Assembly (NCBI GenBank): GCA_963784995.1
Contig: CAWATZ010000013.1
Location: 806,001 to 870,000 of the forward strand
DNA from: CAWATZ01 sp963784995
GTDB lineage: Bacteria; Planctomycetota; Planctomycetia; Gemmatales; Gemmataceae
DNA length: 64,000 nt
Reading direction: 5' to 3'
Each line of letters begins with the position of its first letter. The first letter of the stretch is position 1. Below the pieces are notes generated by a model, which worked only from the letters and a program-made list of their open reading frames with translations, did not search any database and was not told the origin of the DNA. Of this stretch, positions 17,216 through 26,741 are shown piece after piece. Made by a program: the position numbers and the translations under genes.

Positions 17216-19688
17216 TCAATGATTGAACAAGAATTCCTTGGTATTCAGCAGTGCCCACAGCAGGTCTTCAAACGCGGCCTTGCGGTCTTTCTCTTCCGTG
17301 AGATAGCCCTGCACATTGCTCATTTCCGCGGCGCTCGGCCGGCGAGCCAGAGCCAGCAGGTACAACTCCTCGACCACCTGCGGCATCGCTCTTCTTCTCC
17401 TTGAGCAGAACCGCGAGCCGGCCATTGCCGTTGCTCACCTTGCCCTGAACGTCGGTCGAGTTGAGCAGCTGCAGGGTCTGGGCCAGGTTGGCCTCGCGCG
17501 GCCGTTCGCACTCGCAGGGCGTTTCGCGGGTCGGCCGGCCAAACATGTCGAGGAAGTACGAGCCGACCGACTCGTCCGGCAGCTGGATGGCCCGCGATGC
17601 CCTTCGGCAGACCGTTGAAGTTCTCGACCGTTCCCGTCACCTGGTCGATCGCGTCGAGCATCACCTCGGCCAGCAGCCGGCGCGGGTAGGCCCGGGCGTA
17701 GTTCTGCTGATCGTGGACGTTCTCCGGCAGCGGCTCGGACGACAGCTGATACGTCCGTCGACCGCATGATGGTGCGGATCAGGTGCTTCAGATCGAACTT
17801 GTGTTCGATCAGGTCTTTGGCCAGCGCATCGAGCAGCTCGGGATTGCTGGGCGGGTTGGTCACGCGCATGTCGTCGACCGGCTCGACCAGGCCGCGGCCG
17901 AGGAAGTGGCCCCAGAGCCGATTGCTGATGGCCCGGGCGAAGAACGGGTTGGTCGGCGACGCCATCCAGTCCACCAGCTTTTGCCGGGGATCTTCGTCCT
18001 CGCCGACGATCACCTCGGGGCCATCCAGGCCGCGCGGCTGCATCACCTTGCCGGTGGCCGGGTTGCGCACCTGGCCGTCGGGCCGGACGAAGATCGCCGG
18101 CTCCTGGGCGTTCTCGCCGCTCTTGCGACCCATGCGGGCGAAGAACGCCTGCAGCTGGTAGTAGTCGTCCTGGCTCCACTTCTCGTAGGGGTGGTGGTGG
18201 CACTGGGCGCAGTTGATCCGCGTGCCCAGAAATAGCTGGGCGGTGTCGTTGGTCTGATGGGTCAGGTTGCGGACGGTGCGATACCAGATCACCGGCGGAT
18301 GCTGATCGACGGTGCCCTGGGCGGCGATGATGCTGCGGACGAACTGGTCGTAGGGCATGTTGGTGGCGAAGGCGTTGCGAATCCAGGCGTGGAAGGCGAA
18401 GGTGCCGCGCTGGTTCTCCTTCTGGCCCTTGCGCTGGTTGCGGAGCAGGTCGCCCCACTTGACGGCCCAGAAGTCGGCGTACTCGTTCCGGCCGAGGAGG
18501 TGGTCGATCAGCTTGTCGCGCTTGCCGGGATCGCGGTCGGCGAGAAAGGCACGCACCTCGTCGGGCGTCGGCAGCGTGCCGATGCAGTCGAGGAAGGCCC
18601 GGCGGAGGAACGTGCGCGTCGTCGGCCAGCGGGCTGGGGCGAAGCTGGAGCTTGCGGCCACTTGGCCTGCACCAGCTCGTCGACGTAGTTGCGGGCCGGC
18701 TCCATAGCCACAGGAGCAGTCGGAGCAGCGTCGCTCATCGGGATGCTGATCCGGCAGACGTCGACCTGCCCCATGTACCGGGCCATGATGGCCGGTCTCG
18801 CCGATGGTCTCGTCGGTGCGGACCAGGCCGTTGCCGTCCACGGCGGCGATGTTGGTCTCGTTGCTCTTGAACTGGGCCTCGCGGGTCACGTCGCGGCTGC
18901 GTGCCGTCGGAGTAGAACGCGGTCACGAGCACCTGCTGCTCGGGATTGCCGGCCGACGACGGCAGACCGAGGAGAGACCTCGATGCGCGTGACCGACGGA
19001 TCTTTGCCGGACCCGGCCGGCATCCCCTGCTCGATCCAGCGGCGGATCAGGGCGTATTCGGCCGAGTTCGTGCATCAGCTTGCGGCCGCCGCCGTGCGGC
19101 ACCGCGGCGGCTCGCCTTGAGCAGCAGCAGGCTGCGCTCGGGTGCGGCGGGGAAGACACGCCGGCCGCGGGCTTCCTTGACGATGGCGGCGTAATCGAAC
19201 TCGGGATCGAAACCCAGCAGCGACAGCTTGAAGCCGTTCTGGCCGGTGGCCTTGCCGTGGCAGCCGCCCGCGTTGCAGCCCAGCTTGGTGAAGATCGGCA
19301 CAATCTGGTTGCGAAAGCTGACCACTTGTTCCACGTCCATCTCGACCACCCTGACCCGGGCCAGGGCCGTGCGACCGCGAAAAGTAACGCGGATCTCGGC
19401 CGAGCCGTTGCCGCGCGGGCTGACCACGCCGTCGGTGGAAACGGTCGCCACCTTCGGGTCGGAGCTGGCATAGACGGCGTCCCGGCTCAGGTCCACGCTG
19501 CGGAAGTCCTGGGCGTTTTGGGGGGTGGTCGTGACGAGCAAACGCTGCACACTGTGGGCCCCGCGCAAGCTGAAGGTTGCGGGCGTCACGACCAGCCCGG
19601 GAGGGGTGGACGCGAGTTCCGCGGCCGGCGAAGCGGCTGGCATGAGCAACGTCAGGAGTCCCAGAATGAGCGGACAGACCTTGTGCAT
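17216..19688 (-). pseudogene. DUF1549/DUF1553 secreted protein with multiple frameshifts
   Basis: Starts with a signal peptide from ATG 19688 (LILGLLTLLMPAASPAAELA) and a bacterial Ig-like (BIG2) stretch (AVYASSDPKVATVSTDGVVS). A cytochrome-like Cys motif follows (LGCNAGGCHGKATGQNGFKL), then DUF1549 (FLDCIGTLPTPDEVRAFLAD, WGDLLRNQRKGQ, NCAQCHHHPYEKWSQDDYY) and DUF1553 (NPFFARAISNRLWGHFLGRG, LLDALAKDLIEHKFDLKHLI, LAQTLQLLNSTDVQGKV, VEELYLLALARRPSAAEM). About seven frame changes occur, at roughly 19.1, 18.9, 18.7, 17.75, 17.6, 17.55 and 17.4 kb. The largest intact block runs from 18.7 to 17.75 kb. CxxCH motifs suggest haem binding and export. Its usual partner, DUF1501, lies just downstream and is equally broken. 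Confidence 0.82.
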
Positions 19689-20216
19689 GAGGGGCGGCCT
19701 CCTGGTGGGATGAACCGGAATGAATCCTTCGCCGGGGTGGCGGGTAATCGTTGGCAGGCACCGCATCGAGGTGCGGTTTGTTCTGGCAGGGTTTTCGCAG
19801 AGAAGGATCGAAGGCGGCTGCGCAATCTTTCCCTCACTGCTCCTGTCATTGTAGAGGGCATGAGACCAGCGTGCAAGGGAAAGAGCAGGGGAATTGCGCG
19901 CTTGAGGAGTCCTCTCCCGAGGCGGCTGTGCAGTTGGCGACAGCGAAGCCGCTGTCACCGCCGTTTGCCATCGGAGGGTGTCATTCTGAGGAAGCCAATG
20001 CCGTCTTCGGGCACACCGCAATTCAGGTGTGATTCACACAAACAAATGTGCGACAGTGGGTAGAGTGGGGGTCATGGAGAAACGCCTCGCCACGTTCATT
20101 TCCAACCGAAGGGCCGATTTGCACTTGGCAGCACAACCCGAGGCCGCTATAGTTCCACCCCTTTGTCCAGGCAGGAGTGAGGATCGTCTGGGACCCCTGA
20201 ACAAGGAGACGACCAA
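19689..20216. other. 528-bp intergenic region without recognisable gene
   Basis: Lies between divergent genes. I see no coding sequence, tRNA or strong palindrome. A purine-rich AAGGAG-like stretch (20204-20208) serves the gene starting at 20217. Both genes must draw their promoters from here, but I could not identify convincing -10/-35 pairs. Confidence 0.5.
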
Positions 20217-23025
20217 ATGAAACAGAGGGCGGGGATTGTGGTTCTCTTCCTGGCTGTCCTGGTTGTCGCCATCCAGGGACAACCGAAGCCGATCACGCAA
20301 CACGTCCTGCAATATGGGTTCGAGACGCGCGATCCGATCTGGGTTCGCGGTCAGGCGGACGCCCCGTTCAAGGAAACCGCGCACCGCCTCAGCGAGGAAC
20401 AGGCGCACAATGGCATTCGGTCCGAGCTGATCGAGATCAATGCCCAGCAGGGCAACTACGTCTATTATACCTACGACGTTGGCCGGGCGCCGGTCACCGA
20501 CGAACTGAACGTCGGTCTCTGGGTGCGGTCAAATCGGCCGGGCATTCAGCTGTTGTGCCGGATTGTCCTGCCCCACGAACGCGATCCCAAACAGCCCGAT
20601 CAGTTGCTGACCGTGCTGGTCAAGACCGAGTCCTATGACCTGGTGGGCCGCTGGCAGCACCTGACCTTGCGCCAGCCCGAGAAACTGCTGATCAAACAGC
20701 AGCAGCTTCTTCAAGCCCAGCTGAAGCGTCCCGTCTCCATCGGCGGCGCTTACGTCGATCGGCTGCTTCTCAACGTCTACGGCGGTGCCGGCCTCACGCA
20801 GGTCTTCGTCGATGACCTGGAAGTTGGTCCGCTGGATGACCTGCGGTCGGGGCCACCGACCCGGCCCGGGATGCCGGCCGTCAATCCGGGTGGCGGCCCT
20901 CTGCCCCCGGGCGACCCGCGCCGAACTGGAGAAAGCCCAGGTGCAGCTCAAGGGCGGGAAGTTAGTCCTCCTGGAGGACCTGGAGGAGAAAGCACGCTCC
21001 CTCTTCATGCGAGCCGTTCTCTATACCGGGACGCCCTTGAAGACCCTCAATGCCGCGGGGTTTAACACCCTTTTTCTGGATGAGGCGACTGCTCAACCCG
21101 GCGAAGTGGAGGCAGCGGCCAATCTCGGGTTCTGGCTTGTGCCCATGCTCCGACCGGCGGATGGCCGGCCAACGACCGCCCACCTGACCAGCCGGCAAAC
21201 GTTTGGCCAGACGGTGAGCCGTTTCCAGCAAACGGGAGCGGTGCTGTTCTATAACCTGGGGACGGACCTGACGGCGGACCAGTTCCCCACGGTCCAGAAC
21301 ACCCGAAAGGTGCTGCGGAGCATCGATTCGACCAGGCCGATCTCGATCGACGTCTGGGACGGGTTCCTGCGTTACGCCCGCAGTGAGGAGCAGGGACAGT
21401 TGCTGATGGGCATCCATCGCTTCCCCTTGATGACTTCCCTGGACCTGACCGCCTACCGCGATTGGCTCGTGCAACGGCGTCTGCTGGCCATCTTCGCTCC
21501 GTTCCACTGGACCTGGGTGCAAACGCATTTGCCCGTGGAGTACGCCCGCCTCGTCTACGGCGATGTTCGACCAGATCCGAAGAAGGAACCGATCGGCCCG
21601 CAGCCGGAACAGATCCGCTTGCTGGCCTGGACGGCCATCGGCGCCGGTTATCGCGGCCTGGGCTTCTGGTCCGACCAGTCTCTTGCCGACCCGAGCGCCG
21701 GCAAGGAGCGGCTGCTGGCCCTGGCCCTGCTCAACCAGGAGCTGCAAATGCTCGAGCCGCTGCTGTCCACGGCCAAGGCGAACCCCGAATGGATCGACAC
21801 CTCCTCGCCCAACGTCAAGGCCGCCGTGCTGTACTGCGACAAGGCGGTGCTGGTGGTGCCGCTGTGGCTGGGGGGAGGAGCGCAATGCGTGCCGGGGCAG
21901 TCCGCCCAGGCCATCGTGGACATCACGGTTCCGCACGTGCCCAACGGCTGCCAGTGCTGGGAAGTGTCGCCGGGCGGCCTGCGGTCGCACCCCTGGCAGC
22001 GCGTCACCGGCGGACTCAAGGTGCGTCTGCGCGAGTTCAGCATGGTGTGCCCGCTGGTGTTCACCGCGGACCTGAGCCCCAACGGACTGCTGGTCCGCTT
22101 CCAGGAGCAGCAGCGTCAGGAAGGTCCGAAGGCGGCCCAGTGGGCTTACGACCTGGCCCAGGAAGAACTGAGCAAGGTGGAGCAAGTGGAGGCCCAGCTG
22201 AAGCAGGCGGGCCACGAGCAGCCCGACGAGACGCAGTTGCTTGCGAAGGCCCGCGAGTATCTGGAGTCGGCGAAAACGCACCAGGGCAACCACGACTGGG
22301 CCGAGGCCTTCGCCGACGCCCAGCGGGCCGTTCGGCCGCTGCGCATCCTGATGCGCGCCCAGTGGGAGGAGGCGATCAAGAAACTGAGTACGCCCGTGGC
22401 CAGCCCTTACGCCCTGAGTTACTACACCTTGCCCCGGCACTGGGAGTTCCTCAAGGAGACGGAGAACTCCCACTGGGGAGGGAGCGTGCTGCCGGACGGC
22501 GGCTTCGAGGTGCCGACCGACCAGGTGCCGCAAGGTTGGCTGCGGCAGGAATCCACGTCGACCGACCAGGTCGTGACCAGCGCCCGCCGGGTGACCGAGG
22601 GCCCCGACGAGGGCAGGCAGTGTCTCAAGCTGGAGATCGCGCCGAAAGATCCGCTGATTGTCCCGGCCGTGCTGGAGCGCGCCTACGTCGCCATCCACTC
22701 TCCGGCCGTGCAGCTGCCACCGGGAACCCTGGTGCGCATCAGCGCCAGCGTGCGGGCTCCCGGAGGCATTGCCGGCTCGGCCGACGGCGCCCTGTTCTAC
22801 GACAGCGCCGGCGGTGAAGCGCTGGCGTACCGGGTCAACGGCGACCTGTCGAAGTGGAAGAGACTGGTGCTGTTCCGCCGGGTGCCGGAGACGGGATCCA
22901 TCAGCATCACCATGGCCCTGACCGGGCTGGGCAAGGTCTATTTCGACAGCGTGCGCATTGAGCCGATCGCTGCCGGCCCGGCTCCGACGCCCAAGGCTAC
23001 CGTCGCTACCCAGGGCAGTCGGTAG
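20217..23025 (+). CDS. Large secreted protein of unknown function, one frameshift
   Basis: ATG 20217 opens a signal peptide (IVVLFLAVLVVAIQG). Residues about 25-210 look like a beta-rich carbohydrate-binding-like domain (QYGFETRDPIWVRG, LLLNVYGGAGLTQVFVDDLE). In a Pro/Gly-rich linker near 20.90 kb the frame shifts, and ELEKAQVQLKGGKLVLLEDL continues to the stop at 23025. The second part has a TIM-barrel-like stretch (GFNTLFLDEATAQPGEVEAA, IGAGYRGLGFWSDQSLAD), a helical region, and a C-terminal carbohydrate-binding-like domain (GGFEVPTDQVPQGW, VYFDSVRIEP). Total about 935 residues if joined. A role in glycan binding or hydrolysis is inference only; I do not recognise catalytic residues. Confidence 0.7.
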
Positions 23026-23034
23026 ATTGTTGCA

Positions 23035-23160
23035 CGACCCCTGCCGGCTTGCCCGGCAGGTGAAGGAGTTCATTGGCTAGAAACGAGGGAGAGAAAAACG
23101 CTTCTGCCTTTTCTTCTAGCCGCGACCTCCTTCACCTGCCGGGCAAGCCGGCAGGGGTCG
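23035..23160. repeat. 34-bp inverted repeat with an inner 8-bp stem
   Basis: Arms 23035-23068 and 23127-23160 are perfect (CGACCCCTGCCGGCTTGCCC and onward); inside, GGCTAGAA (23075) pairs with TTCTAGCC (23114). The right arm encodes the last residues and stop codon of the histidine kinase on the minus strand, so this element overlaps a gene end. Confidence 0.93.
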
Positions 23161-24817
23161 AAGACACCTCCGTTGGAAATCGAATCCGGAAGGTCGCTCC
23201 CCGCAGCGGCGCGGTCTCGATCTCCAGCTGGGCGTGGTGGTGCTCCAGGATGGTGGTCACGAACGCCAGTCCCAGGCCCATGCCGGTGCTGTTGCCCTCG
23301 TGCAGGGCATTGTCGCGCTTGGTCGAGAAGTGGGCCTCGGTGCAGTGCTTGCAGACCTCCTCGGTCATGCCGGCCCCATTGTCGATCACCTCCAGGAGCA
23401 CCGCGTCGGGTTCCTGGAAGGTCCGCAGGGTCACCCGGCCCTTCCAGGCCGCGGCCGCCAGGACCGCTTTTTGCCGGGCGGCCCGGTCCAGCTGCTGGTC
23501 GCGGTACGCCTGCTCACGCAACTGGTTCCGCATCTCGAAGATCGCATCGCGGGCATTGAACAGCAGGTTCTCGACGGTTTGCTGCAAATGCGAACTGTCC
23601 CCCTCCAGCGGCAGCTCCCCCGGGGCCAGCTCGAAGACCAGGTCCAGCTTCCACTTGTCGCGGGCCAGGTCCTTCCAGGTCGCCTCGGTCTGACGCAGCA
23701 TGGCGTTGAGGTCCAGCCGGGTCCGCTCGGCCCGGCTCGGATCACGCCGCACCGTCCGCAGGATCTGCTGCAAGCGCTCCGTCACCTGGCCCAGGGTTTG
23801 CCGGACCTCGGTCAGGGTTCGCGCTTGCTCATCTGTGCAGGCCGTCTGCTTCAGACAGCGCTCCAGCAGGTCGTTGGGCCGGACCAGCAAGTTCTTGATG
23901 TTGTGGGCATAGGAACAGGCCATGATGCCGATGCTGGCGTACATCTGCGAGCGCAGCTCCAGCACGCGCTGCTCCGCCGCCTGGGCGGCCAGCCGCTGTT
24001 CCAGTAACTTGCGCCTCGGCCTCCTCGTGCTGCCGGCGCGCCTCCTCCGCCTGGAGCTGGGCCAGCTGCCTCTGGGACTCGCGCTCCCGCTCCCGCCGCT
24101 GCAGCCACACCAACCAGACCACGGCCAGGCCGGTTGTCACGCCCACCAGGACGACCACCTGCGTCAATCGGCGCTGGCGCTCGACCTCGATCGCCTGCTG
24201 CTTCCGAAAAGCGTGCAGCTGGTAGGTCAGGACCACCACGGCCCCCGGAACCAACCGATGCTCCAGCACCTTGTACTGTCCCGCCGGCCGGGCATGTCCA
24301 TTGGTGGGATAGGGACGGTAGGGAATCTCGGAATCCCAGACAATCGGGTGCCGGCGTACTGGCTTCGCTGCCTCCTCCGGGCTTGGGGTCAAAGCGGACC
24401 TCCAGCCGATAGATCACGGGGAAGAGGGGCAGCTGGCCGGCATAGATCTTGGTGGGCGGATCTGCCAGCGCCTGGAGCTGCTCGAAGATTTCTTGCCGCT
24501 TAACTGCCGCACTCCAGCGCAGCTTTCTCCAGCTTGGTCAGGGCCGGCTCGTCCGCCAGGTGAGGCTCGGCGGGATGGGGCAAGGAGTGCAGGTCGGCCA
24601 GGGCCTTCAAGTACCCCTCGACCATTTCCGGCAGCGTTTCGGGTGTGCGCGTCTCCTCCAACCATTCGACCATCGAATCCCGGTCGTAGCGATCCTCGCT
24701 GCCCAGCCAGCTGGCTACCGGCTCGTACAGGGCGACGACGACCAGGCCCCACAGGACCACCAGCAGCAGCAGGATCAAGGCGAACTCGGTGCGCAGGGCG
24801 CGGAGCAGGGATTTCAT
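23132..24817 (-). pseudogene. Membrane histidine kinase with three frameshifts
   Basis: From ATG 24817 the order is: TM1 (FALILLLLVVLWGLVVVAL), an extracytoplasmic segment, TM2 (VVVLVGVTTGLAVVWLVWLQ), a charged coiled coil (RRERERESQRQLAQLQAEEA), a phospho-acceptor helix (IGIMACSYAHNIKNLLVRP, His in YAHN) and an HATPase domain (N box FNARDAIFE, G1 DNGAGM, G2 STGMGLGLAFV). Frame changes fall near 24.50, 24.38 and 24.00 kb; from 23965 on the frame is intact. The protein ends in STPAGLPGR, encoded by a palindrome arm. The gene directly upstream (24861-26558) probably supplies a ligand-binding partner. No response regulator is adjacent. Confidence 0.75.
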
Positions 24818-24860
24818 CGGTGGGCGCCTCCTTCCACCGCGGGGGGCTCATAGTCCACGA

Positions 24861-26558
24861 TCAGCGGCTCCCCCGCGCCTCCCAGGTTGGCCCGGGGTTG
24901 TCGGCCGACAGGCCCGGCCGCCAGCTCCAGACCTCCAGCTGGGCCCGGGGCAGGACCCTGCCGTTCTTGATCATCGGCCGAAGGTAGACGACATGCTCCC
25001 CGGTGCCCGACCGGCGATTGCCGTTGGGGGCGAACAGCGCTTGTCCGTGCGCGTCCAGTTTGACGTGCCGGAGGCGCTCGGCCAGTTGGGCCGCGTTCGG
25101 GCTGGCTCCGGTCGCTGGCGATTCCGCCTCGCCCCAGTAAGCACGGGCCAGCGAACGCACGATGTCCGCGTTGAGCAGCACTTCCTCGGTGCCGGTCCGG
25201 GACGAAGGGTCCTCCGACAAATCCGAAACAGGATCTGGGTGTTCTTCTTTCGGATTTCGGATTTCGGATTTCGGATTTGGGAGCGCAGCGACCCCGGGAT
25301 GGAAGCCGGCCCGGCGCTCGACCGGGTTGTAGTGACAGAAAAAGACCAGGGGCATGGGTAAATCCTGGATGGGCCAGAGGGAGCGGCGGTCGCGATAAAC
25401 GGTGTTGAAGGAGATGGCGTCGCCGGTGACCACCACCAGGCGGCGGGCCCGATCGGGGTCGAGCCGTTCCAGGGCCCGCAGGAAGCGGCGCATGGGCTGC
25501 ACCTGTCCGGTTACCACCAGCAGGGATCGGCCGGGATGGCCGCCCTGGCTCAGTTGCCGGCTGACGTGGCCGGCGCGCTCGGCCTCGTCCCGGTTGGGCC
25601 GGGCAAACGAGCCGACACTGGTCAGCACGTCATACTGCCGGGGCAAGAAGGAGCGCGGGTAGCGGTAGTGGGGGAAGACGCCGCCCGCCAGCCCGGGAGG
25701 CGGTCCCCCCAGGGCGACGCAGCCGGTCACCCAGGCCCAGTCCGCCAGACTGCCCTCCACGGCCAGGGCCGGCAGGGCCAGGTCCGGCAGGGCGCGCAGA
25801 AAGCTGTCGCTCAGGTCGTAGGAGTAGGAATCGTCGGTCCAGCGCACCAGGTACACGGATTCCTCCTCGGGCCGGAGGTCCGGATGACTGCAGACAAATC
25901 GGCTGACGGCCTCGGCCATCTGGTTGTTGGTGAAGCAGAAGCGAAAGGTCCGGCCCGGGTAAATGCTCATCAGGTCGATCTGGTCCTCCGGGGCCTGCGG
26001 CAAGCTGAAGGTCTCCTGCAAGCTGACGCGATCGGCGGTGGCCGAGGTCAGCACCAGCAAGGGGCGCTGCTCCTCGGGCAGGGCGCGCGTCTGTTTGTCG
26101 AGGGCCTGGGCCAGGGCGGAGGCCGCCTCGCTGCTGCTGCCGCCGACGAAGGCCAGAGGCGGCTGACGGTTGCGGAGCAGGGACTGCACCCACGTATCGG
26201 TTTTCCAGCGGCTGGTCAGCTTGTACCAGCGAAAGCAGAGCCGCGGCCTCGATTGGCCGCAGGACAGGGAGATTTCGGGAACGTCGGTGGAACTGGGCGG
26301 ATAGGCCCGGTCCGTGTTGAGAGCGACGTCGGGCCAGCTGGAGCGGAGCCGGACCGCGACCCGGGCCGCCGCGGTGACAAAGCGCTCCCAGCTGGAGCCG
26401 TTGGTGGCCGGCATCAGCCAGACGATCTCCCGCTCGCCGGAGGCGAGCGGCCGCGGTTGCGGCGCCGGCCCCGGCTCGCCGAGGTAGGGACGGAGGATCA
26501 CCCACGCCGTCATCAGCACCGCGCCCAGCAAGAGCAGCGGCAGCCAGAACCGTTTCAT
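24861..26558 (-). CDS. Exported periplasmic-binding-like protein
   Basis: 565 residues with an N-terminal signal anchor (WLPLLLLGAVLMTAWVILRP). The body reads like a two-lobed ligand-binding fold of the receptor-ligand type (EREIVWLMPATNGSSWERFV, PPLAFVGGSSSEAASALAQA, LLVLTSATADRVS, TFRFCFTNNQMAEAVSRFV, LLVVTGQVQPMRRFLRAL, RLVVVTGDAISFNTVYRDR), but I cannot name its ligand. It lies 43 bases upstream of the histidine kinase gene in the same direction, which suggests it senses a signal for that kinase. An 11-residue segment with the NPKSEIR pattern (near 25250-25280) is encoded by a 7-bp tandem repeat that looks inserted. Confidence 0.65.
   Translation of the reverse strand: MKRFWLPLLLLGAVLMTAWVILRPYLGEPGPAPQPRPLASGEREIVWLMPATNGSSWERFVTAAARVAVRLRSSWPDVALNTDRAYPPSSTDVPEISLSCGQSRPRLCFRWYKLTSRWKTDTWVQSLLRNRQPPLAFVGGSSSEAASALAQALDKQTRALPEEQRPLLVLTSATADRVSLQETFSLPQAPEDQIDLMSIYPGRTFRFCFTNNQMAEAVSRFVCSHPDLRPEEESVYLVRWTDDSYSYDLSDSFLRALPDLALPALAVEGSLADWAWVTGCVALGGPPPGLAGGVFPHYRYPRSFLPRQYDVLTSVGSFARPNRDEAERAGHVSRQLSQGGHPGRSLLVVTGQVQPMRRFLRALERLDPDRARRLVVVTGDAISFNTVYRDRRSLWPIQDLPMPLVFFCHYNPVERRAGFHPGVAALPNPKSEIRNPKEEHPDPVSDLSEDPSSRTGTEEVLLNADIVRSLARAYWGEAESPATGASPNAAQLAERLRHVKLDAHGQALFAPNGNRRSGTGEHVVYLRPMIKNGRVLPRAQLEVWSWRPGLSADNPGPTWEARGSR
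25251..25278. repeat. Four tandem copies of the heptamer CGGATTT inside a gene
   Basis: Four perfect 7-bp units; an inverted unit AAATCCG lies at 25219-25225. Because 3 x 7 = 21, the array stays in frame and encodes the recurring peptide NPKSEIR. I recall this heptamer as a dispersed, expanding repeat in planctomycete genomes. Confidence 0.85.
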
Positions 26559-26587
26559 GGTCGAAGCCCTTCTGTCGCGGTGAATGG

Positions 26588-26702
26588 GCCCCCCGGGTTG
26601 CGCTGCGCTCCACCCGGGGCTTTATTCCGTAAACCAGGAGTAGAGCCCCGGGTGGAGCGCAGCGCCACCCGGGGTGTGGAGCGCAGCGCCACCCGGGGGC
26701 GT
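26588..26702. repeat. Inverted repeat with a duplicated 23-bp unit
   Basis: The left arm (about 26588-26621, GCTGCGCTCCACCCGGGGCT) pairs with 26643-26674. The right side then repeats the unit GTGGAGCGCAGCGCCACCCG plus GGG twice (26652-26697). It sits between divergent genes, upstream of zwf. Confidence 0.85.
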
Positions 26703-26741
26703 TACATTGATTGTACCGCCTCCTGCACTTTCGGAGGGATC

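Noticed and set aside
15672..19688. Programmed frameshifting in the DUF1501 and DUF1549 genes
   Set aside because: Far too many shifts, no consistent slippery heptamer or stimulator; decay or sequence error fits better.
25219..25278. CGGATTT heptamers as a CRISPR array
   Set aside because: Seven-base units without spacers, in frame within a gene.
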